A stretch of 64,000 nt of DNA from Leeuwenhoekiella marinoflava DSM 3653 (GTDB lineage: Bacteria > Bacteroidota > Bacteroidia > Flavobacteriales > Flavobacteriaceae): NCBI RefSeq assembly GCF_900129005.1, contig NZ_FQUN01000020.1:1-64000 (forward strand). The letters run 5' to 3'. The position numbers and the translations under genes are program-made. The notes beneath the pieces were generated by a model. That model saw nothing but the letters and a program-made list of their open reading frames with translations, had not been told where the DNA came from and did not search any database. Of the stretch, positions 56,773 to 64,000 are shown piece after piece; within the stretch, counting starts at the first letter, position 1, and every line of letters starts with the position of its first letter.

Positions 56773-58596
56773 TTATTCAAAAGACTGCATATCTACCAGT
56801 TTTTTATAAGTGCCATTAAGTGCAAGCAGTTCTTGATGTTTTCCTTGTTCAACAATCTTACCGCGTTGCATCACGATGATTTGATCTGCATTCTGAATGG
56901 TTGATAAACGGTGTGCAATTACAATAGAAGTACGATTCATCATCATGTTTTCTAAAGCTTTTTGCACCAATCTTTCGCTTTCGGTATCCAGCGCAGAAGT
57001 CGCTTCATCCAGAATCATAATCGGTGGATTTTTGAGTACAGCTCTGGCAATAGATAATCGTTGTTTTTGACCACCACTTAATTTATTACCGCTATCACCA
57101 ATATTGGTATCCAACTTCAGCGGAAGCTCATTTACAAACTCCCAGGCATTAGCAATCTTAAGAGCTTCTATTATTTCTTCATCACTAGCTTCCGGTTTAC
57201 CTAAAAGAATATTGTTGCGTACGCTATCATTAAATAAAATAGAATCTTGAGTTACAAGACCCATCTGAGCACGTACAGACTCTTTTGTGAGTTGTTTTAT
57301 ATCAATGCCATCTAATGTTATAGACCCTTCATTCACATCGTAAAAACGCGTTACCAGATTTGCAATCGTACTTTTACCACTACCGCTTTGACCAACAAGA
57401 GCGATGGTTTTTCCTTTAGGCACAACAGCACTAAAATTGGTCAATACATTCTCGTCTTCATATTTGAAGGAAACATTTTCTATACGGACCGAATCCTTAA
57501 ACTCCTGAGCTTTTTGAGCATTAGGAAGGTCTTTGATTGTTGTTTCAGTGTTTAAAACGGAAAGTATACGTTCCGCAGCTGCATTACCTTTCTTAACACT
57601 ATAAGAGGCTTTACTGATTTGTTTTGCGGGAGTTAGAATCTGATAAGAAAGACCTAAAAATGCTATAAACTGAGAAGCCTCTAGTGATCCTTCAACAAGT
57701 ACCATTTGACCACCAAACCACAGAATCACTACAATCACAAAAATCCCTAAGAATTCACTTGTTGGTGAGGCTAAATTCTGGCGGTTAACCAAACTATTAA
57801 GGATGGAATTTAATCGAGATGTACTGTCTCTGAATTTCTTTCTAAACTGATTTTCGCCGTTAAACCCTTTGATAATCTTCAGACTTGAAAGTGTTTCTTC
57901 TACTATAGATAGAAAAGCACCATTTTCTTCTTGAGCCTGATGGGATTGTTTTTTAAGAGACTTACCAATTCTAGAAATAATAATTCCTGATATGGGTAAG
58001 AATATAAAAACAAATAAGGTGAGTTCCGGACTAATGACTACCATTGCAAAAATGGTAAAAATGATTGTTAATGGTTCTCGTACAACCATTTCAAGAATAG
58101 AAAGAAAAGAACGCTCAACTTCGTTAACATCAGCCGTTATACGAGAGATGGTATCGCCTTTTCTTTTTTCTGAGAAATAGGCAATAGGAAGTTCTATAAG
58201 CTTGTCATAAATAGCATCACGTACATCTCGCATTACACCGTTACGCAAAAAGGTAATGAAGAAAGTAGCTAAATATCCAAATATGTTTTTAAGAAAAAAG
58301 AGTATAACAACTACTGCACATATATAAACAAGTGCTGATAACTCATTATCTGCTACTTGTTGACTTACATTGTAATAAAAATAATCAACACTGTAATCTT
58401 TAAAATTACTCCAGCCTTCCCATTGAGGTTCTAAGGTGATACGCTTCGTCTTGTCAAATAGAATTTCAATAACCGGTATCAGCGCTAAAAAAGATAGCGT
58501 GCTAAAAAGTGCGTATAGAATATTACATACAATATTGAGTACCGCATATTTTTTATACGGCTTAGCAAATTGTAAGATTTGTTTGAAATAATTCAT
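56773..58596 (-). CDS. ABC exporter half-transporter, MsbA-like
   Basis: Inner-membrane exporter of 607 residues, permease and ATPase fused. Six membrane helices in the N-terminal 330 residues (ABC_membrane type I fold), then the nucleotide-binding domain: Walker A GQSGSGKST (about 398-406), Q-loop GLVTQDSILF, signature LSGGQKQRLSIARA, Walker B IMILDEATSALD and H-loop IVIAHRLS. Works as a homodimer. Likely substrates are lipid A-core or other lipids, or small hydrophobic compounds; the msbA symbol is not claimed because many Bacteroidetes paralogues exist. It lies downstream of phosphohexomutase and GT2 genes that fit envelope synthesis, but hairpins separate them. Confidence 0.92.
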   Translation of the reverse strand: MNYFKQILQFAKPYKKYAVLNIVCNILYALFSTLSFLALIPVIEILFDKTKRITLEPQWEGWSNFKDYSVDYFYYNVSQQVADNELSALVYICAVVVILFFLKNIFGYLATFFITFLRNGVMRDVRDAIYDKLIELPIAYFSEKRKGDTISRITADVNEVERSFLSILEMVVREPLTIIFTIFAMVVISPELTLFVFIFLPISGIIISRIGKSLKKQSHQAQEENGAFLSIVEETLSSLKIIKGFNGENQFRKKFRDSTSRLNSILNSLVNRQNLASPTSEFLGIFVIVVILWFGGQMVLVEGSLEASQFIAFLGLSYQILTPAKQISKASYSVKKGNAAAERILSVLNTETTIKDLPNAQKAQEFKDSVRIENVSFKYEDENVLTNFSAVVPKGKTIALVGQSGSGKSTIANLVTRFYDVNEGSITLDGIDIKQLTKESVRAQMGLVTQDSILFNDSVRNNILLGKPEASDEEIIEALKIANAWEFVNELPLKLDTNIGDSGNKLSGGQKQRLSIARAVLKNPPIMILDEATSALDTESERLVQKALENMMMNRTSIVIAHRLSTIQNADQIIVMQRGKIVEQGKHQELLALNGTYKKLVDMQSFE

Positions 58597-58631
58597 ATCA
58601 AAAGAAACCCGTAAAAGGGCTGTTTAAAAAG

Positions 58632-58671
58632 TTCACCTCAATAATTCTATAACTAGAAATATTGAGGCGAA
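58632..58671 (-). terminator. Terminator of the phosphohexomutase gene
   Basis: TTCACCTCAATA pairs with TATTGAGGCGAA (one G-U or mismatch) around a 16-base loop. On the minus strand CTTTTTAAA follows. It lies about 84 bases after the mutase stop. Confidence 0.5.
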
Positions 58672-58754
58672 TTTAATTCAATTCTTCTGGAATCAACTTT
58701 TCTAATTGATAAGATTCCTTCAGAGGTGTGTTTGACAAATATAATTTTTCAGCA

Positions 58755-60473
58755 TTAAATACCTAATTCTTTTAGAATTCCTGCAATTTTAGCATCTAAT
58801 TTCTCTTCAACTTTCTTTAAATCTTCTAAGCTCTCTGCATTATCGTTAACGCTGATATAGAATTTAATTTTTGGTTCGGTACCACTCGGTCTCGCTGCAA
58901 TACGAGAACCCTGGTCTGTATGATAGATAAGAACATTAGCTTTAGGAATGTCAATATCTGTAGATTCTCCAGTAGAAACCTTCAATGATTTTGATGAGGC
59001 ATAATCATCAATTTTTACAATTTTCTCCCCATTAATAGTGGTTAGTGGATTTTCACGAAGATCAATCATTGTTTGCTTGATTTCTTCAGCTCCGGAAATT
59101 CCTTTTTTAACTAATGAAGTAAGATCTTCTTTAAAGAAGCCGTGTTTCACGTATAAGTCTTGTAATTTCTTGAAAAAGGAAGAACCTTCTTTTTTTGCTT
59201 TAGTAACAATCTCACAAGCGAGTAGGGTAGCGGTAACCGCATCTTTATCGCGTACAAAATCACCTACCATAAACCCAAAACTCTCTTCACCGCCTCCTAT
59301 AAATTTCTGGTTGGGATAGTCAACAATCATTTTTGCAATCCATTTAAAGCCGGTAAGTCCTAATTTACATTCAATATCGTAAGATTTAGCAAGTGTTTCC
59401 ATCATAGGAGTAGAAACTATTGTAGAGCCTACAAATTCATTTCCTTTGGCAGTGTTATTTGCAAAATAGTTCTCCAGTAAGAAATCGGTCATTACGACCA
59501 TGGTTTGATTTCCGTTCAGAAGAACCAGTTTACCTGAATTATCACGTACAGCAATACCCAGGCGGTCACAGTCAGGATCTGTACCTATTACAATATCTGC
59601 ATTTTTTTCTTCAGCAAGATCCATCGCCATTTTTAATGCTTCAGGCTCTTCCGGGTTAGGAGACTTTACGGTTGGGAAATTCCCGTCAGGTTTGCGTTGT
59701 TCTTCAACTATGTGTACATTTTTATAACCGGCACCTTCCAGAACATCAGGAATGATGGTAATAGAAGTTCCGTGAAGTGGTGTAAACACAATAGTTACAT
59801 CATCGCGATGCTTATCTAATTCAGAAAAACTTCCGTTTTCTAAGGAAGCTTTAATAAAAGCTTTATCAACGTCTTTATCTATGTAGGTGATGTGTTTTTT
59901 TTTTGCATCAAAGTTAACAGCACTATAATCCAGACGTTCAATTTCTGCTACAATTTCAGAATCCTGTGGAGGAACCAATTGCCCCCCATCTTGCCAGTAT
60001 ACTTTGTAACCATTATATTCTGGTGGGTTGTGACTAGCCGTCAAAACAATACCACAATGGCAATCTAGGTGTTTTACGGCAAAACTCAACTCTGGAGTAG
60101 CTCTAAGATCACTGAATAAATAAACTTGAATATCATTTGCAGAGAAAACATCTGCTACAACCTGAGCGAGTTCTTTACTGTTATTACGGCAATCATAGGC
60201 AATCGCAACTTTAAGGAGTTTACCAAGAAATGCTTCTTTAAGATAATTAGATAGACCTTGTGTGTTTTTTCCTAACGTATATTTGTTGATACGGTTTGTA
60301 CCTACCCCCATAATACCTCGCATACCACCGGTACCAAACTCAAGATTTTTGTAAAAACTTTCAGTAAGTTCTTCAGAATCTTGCTCAATAAGTTTTTTTA
60401 CTTCTTTTTGCGTAGTCTCGTCAAAGGTGGGAGAAAGCCAAGCTTCTGCTTTGGCATTAATTTCTGGATTCAT
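58755..60473 (-). CDS. Phosphoglucomutase/phosphomannomutase family enzyme
   Basis: Cytoplasmic alpha-D-phosphohexomutase of 572 residues: shifts phosphate between C1 and C6 of glucose or mannose. The phosphoserine loop is TASHNPPEYNGYK with Ser147; the metal loop is GTDPDCDRLGI; the sugar-binding loop is GGGEESFGFMVGDFVRDKD; the phosphate-binding loop is RPSGTEPKIKFY. GTGGMRGIMGVGTNRIN marks the long (PGM2-like) branch, and length fits. Sugar preference cannot be told. A TATTTTTG -7-like element lies 26 bases upstream on the minus strand. It supplies hexose-1-phosphate for envelope or storage glycan synthesis. Confidence 0.93.
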   Translation of the reverse strand: MNPEINAKAEAWLSPTFDETTQKEVKKLIEQDSEELTESFYKNLEFGTGGMRGIMGVGTNRINKYTLGKNTQGLSNYLKEAFLGKLLKVAIAYDCRNNSKELAQVVADVFSANDIQVYLFSDLRATPELSFAVKHLDCHCGIVLTASHNPPEYNGYKVYWQDGGQLVPPQDSEIVAEIERLDYSAVNFDAKKKHITYIDKDVDKAFIKASLENGSFSELDKHRDDVTIVFTPLHGTSITIIPDVLEGAGYKNVHIVEEQRKPDGNFPTVKSPNPEEPEALKMAMDLAEEKNADIVIGTDPDCDRLGIAVRDNSGKLVLLNGNQTMVVMTDFLLENYFANNTAKGNEFVGSTIVSTPMMETLAKSYDIECKLGLTGFKWIAKMIVDYPNQKFIGGGEESFGFMVGDFVRDKDAVTATLLACEIVTKAKKEGSSFFKKLQDLYVKHGFFKEDLTSLVKKGISGAEEIKQTMIDLRENPLTTINGEKIVKIDDYASSKSLKVSTGESTDIDIPKANVLIYHTDQGSRIAARPSGTEPKIKFYISVNDNAESLEDLKKVEEKLDAKIAGILKELGI

Positions 60474-60588
60474 AGTTGTGAATAATAGCGTTAAAACTCA
60501 AAAATAAACATTTCGCGGAAAGTAAAGTATCTAGAATCGACCTTAAGATTGAAATCTGAAGTAATTTTATTTTAAAGATAAGCTTGAG

Positions 60589-61536
60589 TTAAAATCCTTT
60601 TTTGTCTTTTATCAAATAGCGGGGTCTTTCGTTTTTAGAACGTTGCACAAGTTCGCCTAGAAAACCGGCAATAAATAATTGCATACCAATAATCATACTG
60701 GTTAGTGCAATGTAAAATTGGGGGCGTTGCGTGAGCAATCTAGCTGTAGGATTTATAAATAATTTATCTATCCCCAGATAGGCAGTAAGACTAAAACCAA
60801 TAATAAACATAATCGCACCTAGCGTACCAAAAAGATGCATAGGGCGTTTAGCAAAATGAGTTGTAAACCAAATAGTCAACAGGTCAAGAAAACCTTTTAT
60901 GAAACGGTCTGCACCAAATTTTGTCTGACCATATTTACGGGCTTGGTGTTGTACCGGCTTTTCAGTGATATTGAAGAAGCCTGCATTTTTTGCTAAAAGC
61001 GGAATATAACGATGCATATCTCCATAAACGTCTATGTTTTTAACAACATCAAGACGGTAGGCTTTTAAGCCACAATTAAAGTCGTGTAATTGAAGTCCGC
61101 TGGTTTTGCGAGCAGCTGCGTTAAATAGTTTCGATGGAAGGTTTTTAGTAAGAACCGAATCGTATCGTTTTTTCTTCCAGCCTGAAACAATATCGTAACC
61201 TTCTTGAGCTATCATTCTATATAGCTCGGGAATCTCATCAGGACTATCTTGCAGGTCAGCATCCATTGTGATAACCACATCTCCTTCAACCGCAAGAAAA
61301 CCGGCATTTAAAGCCTGACTTTTTCCGTAATTGCGGTTAAAGCAAATACCTTTTACCTGACTATTTTGAGCAGCTAGTTCTTCTATAAATTGCCAGGAAC
61401 CATCTGTGCTTCCATCATCAATAAAGAGAATCTCATAAGAGAGTTTTTCTTTTTGAAGCACACGAAGCAGCCAGTCGTATAATTCTTGAAGGGATTCTTT
61501 TTCGTTAAGAAGAGGTATAACTACCGATAATTGCAT
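60589..61536 (-). CDS. GT2 glycosyltransferase, GtrB/DPM-like, with C-terminal membrane helices
   Basis: A 315-residue inner-membrane enzyme. GT-A domain (about 1-225): VVIPLLNEKESL, FIDDGSTDGSWQ, NRNYGKSQALNAG and the DxD site TMDADLQDSPDEI. Two membrane helices follow (about 235-260 and 270-295). This is the layout of polyprenyl-phosphate glucosyl/mannosyltransferases (GtrB, ArnC, DPM type), which load a sugar onto undecaprenyl phosphate for export. It lies 7 bases after the DUF4199 gene and is probably co-transcribed with it. The sugar donor is unknown. Confidence 0.92.
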   Translation of the reverse strand: MQLSVVIPLLNEKESLQELYDWLLRVLQKEKLSYEILFIDDGSTDGSWQFIEELAAQNSQVKGICFNRNYGKSQALNAGFLAVEGDVVITMDADLQDSPDEIPELYRMIAQEGYDIVSGWKKKRYDSVLTKNLPSKLFNAAARKTSGLQLHDFNCGLKAYRLDVVKNIDVYGDMHRYIPLLAKNAGFFNITEKPVQHQARKYGQTKFGADRFIKGFLDLLTIWFTTHFAKRPMHLFGTLGAIMFIIGFSLTAYLGIDKLFINPTARLLTQRPQFYIALTSMIIGMQLFIAGFLGELVQRSKNERPRYLIKDKKGF

Positions 61537-61543
61537 GCGGTGA

Positions 61544-62077
61544 CTATTCTTGATATGGATTGTCTTTTTTCATTGCTAAACTAGCAATCAAAGATACTAT
61601 GAACCCGAAAAATAAAGCCAGGATTAACTGAATACCTGCAAAAAAACCAATATTCATAAAGGGTTTAGACATATTAAGACCTGCATCAATCTGTTCTGTA
61701 GTCATTGAAGGATTAGTTTCGATTGCTGTTTGTCTTTGGAAATCAATATAGTTTTCAAAATAATTGGGTTCAATTACCTTTGTAAATATAACGAAATACA
61801 AAACTCCTAGAACAGCAGAAATAGCGGCTATTCCCAAACCAATTTTAATGCCTTCAGAGAGTTTAAGATATCCTTCATTTTGTTTTTTAAATTCTATTAT
61901 ACCATAAACAATTACAGCTATTAAAACCAAGAATCCAAATAATTGAATAGACCAGTGCGGTTGATAAACATTACCCATAACGTATGATAATACGCTCAGT
62001 AGAATTGAAACTGCAGCTAAAATAACTCCGTAGGTAATCATTATTTTTTTACTTGATGGTTGGCTGGTATTTTCCAT
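61544..62077 (-). CDS. DUF4199 membrane protein
   Basis: A 177-residue protein with four membrane helices (about 12-32, 40-60, 75-98 and 140-168). The family occurs almost only in Bacteroidetes and has no known function. Between helices three and four is a polar stretch (EPNYFENYIDFQRQTAIETN) with a likely periplasmic position. It precedes a GT2 glycosyltransferase by 7 bases; this pairing may mean a shared envelope role, but that is inference. A TATCTTTG element lies 35 bases before its ATG. Confidence 0.85.
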   Translation of the reverse strand: MENTSQPSSKKIMITYGVILAAVSILLSVLSYVMGNVYQPHWSIQLFGFLVLIAVIVYGIIEFKKQNEGYLKLSEGIKIGLGIAAISAVLGVLYFVIFTKVIEPNYFENYIDFQRQTAIETNPSMTTEQIDAGLNMSKPFMNIGFFAGIQLILALFFGFIVSLIASLAMKKDNPYQE

Positions 62078-62112
62078 TTTTATTATTTTATATTAAGTTG
62101 TGTATATGTCAA

Positions 62113-62120
62113 CAAAGATA
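62113..62120 (-). promoter_or_regulatory. -7 element upstream of DUF4199-GT2
   Basis: TATCTTTG followed by TTGAC on the minus strand matches TAnnTTTG, 35 bases before the ATG. No clear -33 TTG. Confidence 0.45.
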
Positions 62121-62182
62121 GTAAAACGTTACATCGTTTTTTATAAGTCTAAAAAGTCTTAGAATTTATTTGAAAAATAATG

Positions 62183-62212
62183 TTGTCAGATTATTTTTTA
62201 TTTCTAAATTTG
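62183..62212 (+). promoter_or_regulatory. Promoter of rpmE2
   Basis: TTG at 62183-62185, a 19-base spacer and TAAATTTG at 62205-62212 match the Bacteroidetes consensus TTG-N17-23-TAnnTTTG, 35 bases before the ATG. Confidence 0.7.
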
Positions 62213-62247
62213 CACCTCAAAATTGAGCAGATTTTAAAGCATTTACG

Positions 62248-62499
62248 ATGAAAAAAGAGATACATCCAGAAAATTATAGAGTAGTAGCATTTAAAGACAT
62301 GTCTAACGACGAAGTTTTTTTAACAAAATCTACTGCTAATACAAGAGAAACGATAGAAGTTGAAGGTGAGACTTACCCATTGGTAAAATTGGAAATTTCT
62401 AGAGCATCACATCCGTTCTATACCGGTAAATCTAAACTAGTAGATACAGCTGGTCGTATTGACAAGTTCAAAAATAAATACAAGAAATTCGCTAAATAA
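62248..62499 (+). CDS. rpmE2: 50S ribosomal protein L31, type B
   Basis: An 83-residue ribosomal protein that bridges the large and small subunits. [20 protein letters not shown], the [24 protein letters not shown] block and the lysine-rich tail KNKYKKFAK identify type B L31. It lacks the CxxC zinc motifs of type A, so it is the zinc-independent (C-minus) form. Full length. Single gene with its own promoter; its transcription terminator lies within the end of a collapsed insertion sequence just downstream. Confidence 0.96.
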   Translation: MKKEIHPENYRVVAFKDMSNDEVFLTKSTANTRETIEVEGETYPLVKLEISRASHPFYTGKSKLVDTAGRIDKFKNKYKKFAK

Positions 62500-62529
62500 G
62501 CGTTATTTCACAATGATATATTACAAAAG

Positions 62530-62557
62530 AGACTGTCTGAAAAGGCAGTCTTTTTTT
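62530..62557 (+). terminator. rpmE2 terminator inside the left IS end
   Basis: AGACTGTC pairs with GGCAGTCT (one G-U) around TGAAAA, followed by seven T residues, 31 bases after the rpmE2 stop. The stem is formed from the terminal repeat of the collapsed element. Confidence 0.8.
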
Positions 62558-62568
62558 ATTGGGTTATT

Positions 62569-62649
62569 TTGCGCGAAATGGATAAAGTAACTGCTGAAAT
62601 AGGCTTAATAGTTATGGCGCACAACTTAAAGAAGATCAGTATAGCATAG
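62569..62649 (+). pseudogene. Transposase C-terminal remnant (IS1182 type)
   Basis: The frame through 62578 reads LREMDKVTAEIGLIVMAHNL followed by KKISIA and a stop at 647-649. RGMDKVTAEWGLI..AHNLKK is the usual end of IS1182-type DDE transposases. Everything upstream of it is missing; it cannot be active. Confidence 0.65.
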
Positions 62650-62748
62650 CAAAGGCTTTTCTTGCCTTTTTTATCAGTAAGAATATTCACAAAAAGAAGC
62701 CGGTTAAATACTTTTTAGACAGCCTCTTTTTTAATTGTGTCTTTTTTT

Positions 62749-62777
62749 TTGAGTTGCAAGACATAAACTTACTTTTG
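62749..62777 (+). promoter_or_regulatory. Promoter of pyrD
   Basis: TTG at 62749-62751, an 18-base spacer and TACTTTTG at 62770-62777, then CAGCAC, lie 19 bases before the pyrD ATG and match TTG-N17-23-TAnnTTTG. Confidence 0.6.
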
Positions 62778-62796
62778 CAGCACATTTATCTGCCTT

Positions 62797-63819
62797 ATGT
62801 ACAAATCAATTTTACGTCCTTTACTTTTCAAGTTTGACCCAGAAGGGGTACATCATTTTAGTTTTAAAAGCATTCGGGTTTTTAGTAAAACCGGGATTTT
62901 AAAAGTATTGAAACCCGCATTTGAGGTTGCTGACAAGAGACTTGAACGCGAAGTTTTTGGATTGAAATTTAAAAACCCTGTGGGGCTTGCAGCAGGATTT
63001 GATAAAGATGCAAAACTGTATAACGAACTTTCTCAGTTGGGATTTGGTTTTGTTGAGATAGGTACATTAACGCCAAAACCGCAGTCCGGTAATCCTAAAA
63101 AGCGTTTATTCAGACTGAAAGAAGATCAGGCTATTATTAATCGGATGGGATTTAATAATGGTGGGGTTGAGGCAGCTGTAGAGCGTCTGAAAAAGAACAA
63201 AAACGTTCTGATAGGGGGTAATATTGGTAAAAATAAAGTTACACCTAATGATGAAGCATTTAATGATTACAAGATTTGTTTTGAGGCATTATATGATCAC
63301 GTAGATTATTTTGTAGTTAATGTGAGTTCTCCTAATACACCCAATTTACGCGAATTACAAGATAAGGAGCCGTTGACTAATCTATTGAGTGGTTTGCAGA
63401 AATTAAACAGAGCAAGAGCAGCAAAAGAAAAACCTATCCTACTTAAAATCGCTCCAGATCTTACAGATGATCAGCTTCTCGATATTATAGATATTGTAAA
63501 TACAACCAAAATTGCAGGAGTTATAGCCACTAATACAACCATAAATCGATCTGGACTATCTTCTGGAAATAAAGAGGAAATGGGTGGTTTAAGCGGAAAG
63601 CCCTTAAGAGAGCGCTCTACAGAGGTAATTCGGTTCTTGTCTGAAAAGAGCAATAGATCTTTCCCGATAATCGGAGTAGGAGGAATTCACAGTCCGGAAG
63701 ATGCAGTAGAAAAATTAGAGGCCGGAGCAAGCTTAATTCAGTTATACACTGGTTTTATATATGAAGGCCCGTCTTTAATTAAAAATATAAACAAGGAAAT
63801 TCTAAAACGACTTAATTAG
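62797..63819 (+). CDS. pyrD: Dihydroorotate dehydrogenase (quinone), class 2
   Basis: Fourth step of pyrimidine synthesis: oxidises dihydroorotate to orotate and passes electrons to quinone through FMN. 340 residues, normal for class 2. The N-terminal helices ([21 protein letters not shown]) are the membrane-association part of this class. [39 protein letters not shown] and [15 protein letters not shown], with the catalytic serine (Ser177 or Ser178) in place of the class 1 cysteine, then IATNTTINR and the phosphate site [28 protein letters not shown]. Single gene with its own promoter. Confidence 0.97.
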   Translation: MYKSILRPLLFKFDPEGVHHFSFKSIRVFSKTGILKVLKPAFEVADKRLEREVFGLKFKNPVGLAAGFDKDAKLYNELSQLGFGFVEIGTLTPKPQSGNPKKRLFRLKEDQAIINRMGFNNGGVEAAVERLKKNKNVLIGGNIGKNKVTPNDEAFNDYKICFEALYDHVDYFVVNVSSPNTPNLRELQDKEPLTNLLSGLQKLNRARAAKEKPILLKIAPDLTDDQLLDIIDIVNTTKIAGVIATNTTINRSGLSSGNKEEMGGLSGKPLRERSTEVIRFLSEKSNRSFPIIGVGGIHSPEDAVEKLEAGASLIQLYTGFIYEGPSLIKNINKEILKRLN

Positions 63820-63880
63820 TTTAAAGAACTTTTGTTAGCTTTAACCTATTAATTATAAGCTCAAAAGTAGTCTAATTCTT

Positions 63881-64000
63881 GTGATATCATTTGCCTTCTT
63901 GCACAGACGAATTATTCTGCATTGTTGTGGAGTGTTTTTTCTATTGATAAATTCAGGAATTTGTGCCCAAACTCCAACAATAGATTCTTTAAAGCATCAA
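63881..64000 (+). CDS. Start of a secreted protein gene (cut by window end)
   Basis: An open frame runs from an in-frame stop at 63842-63844 to the window end. It contains RIILHCCGVFFLLINSGICA followed by QTPTIDSLKHQ, a good signal peptide with cleavage before QTP. The start is a GTG at 63881 or the TTG at 63899. The QTPTIDSLKHQ beginning is common in TPR-containing histidine kinases of this group, but too little is visible to assign it. Confidence 0.5.
   Translation, partial: MISFAFLHRRIILHCCGVFFLLINSGICAQTPTIDSLKHQ

Larger units (their letters stand above)
62527..62728. mobile_element. Collapsed IS1182-type element (about 200 bases)
   Basis: The left end AAGAGACTGTCTGAAAAG (62527-62544) matches the reverse complement of the right end, AAGAGGCTGTCTAAAAAG (62711-62728), at 16 of 18 positions. 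Between them only the last codons of a transposase remain. End sequence (GAGRCTGTCT) and transposase tail both look IS1182-like. No target duplication is evident. The element is an internal-deletion derivative. Confidence 0.65.

Noticed and set aside
60499-60506. TATTTTTG -7-like element upstream of the phosphohexomutase
   Set aside because: Fits TAnnTTTG but is all-T in the spacer and has no -33 partner; mentioned only under the gene.

Overview
The window is AT-rich chromosomal DNA from a member of the Bacteroidota, most likely a marine Flavobacteriaceae species. The signs are a SusC/SusD polysaccharide utilization locus (PUL) under a hybrid two-component system, TAnnTTTG-type -7 promoter elements, weak Shine-Dalgarno sequences, many SPII lipoproteins and Bacteroidetes-only families (DUF4199, DUF5000, DUF5013). 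No genus is assigned.

Left edge (1-548): the 3' end of an IS982-family transposase with a candidate terminal repeat, then a decayed AbiEii-type nucleotidyltransferase fragment.

PUL (549-32005, possibly to 34750): a minus-strand hybrid sensor/AraC regulator faces a long plus-strand series: GH43, SusC, SusD, two surface lipoproteins, a strong hairpin, GH16, a zinc-metallopeptidase-like lipoprotein, a BNR_4 propeller enzyme, GH2, GH97, a second GH16, a short DUF2264/GH154-like protein, GH105, a full-length DUF2264/GH154-like protein and a second GH2. The enzymes fit a galactan backbone capped with glucuronic acid/rhamnose and perhaps alpha-galactose, i.e. an arabinogalactan-protein-like (type II) glycan. 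There is no sulfatase, so agars, carrageenans and ulvans are less likely. The peptidase-like gene would suit a proteoglycan. An orphan MG2/TonB-plug protein follows.

Convergent minus-strand group (34758-38457): aldo/keto reductase, CBM9-like lipoprotein, MFS transporter and TolB-like propeller, probably one operon.

Fatty-acid oxidation (38610-46938, minus): MarR regulator, fadN-, fadA- and fadE-like genes in the order known from Bacillus fadNAE, plus an acyl-CoA ligase. A four-helix-bundle gene sits between the fadA- and fadE-like genes, flanked by the same inverted-repeat arms that occur without a gene between the fadN- and fadA-like genes.

Housekeeping part (47262-64000): purL with a small protein and an outer-membrane protein, an RsmB-like methyltransferase, a YCF48-like lipoprotein, an ECF sigma/anti-sigma/periplasmic-protein set, an MsbA-like ABC exporter, a phosphohexomutase, a GT2 glycosyltransferase, a DUF4199 protein, rpmE2, a collapsed IS1182-type element, pyrD and the start of a secreted protein gene. 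No rRNA, tRNA or CRISPR array was recognised.
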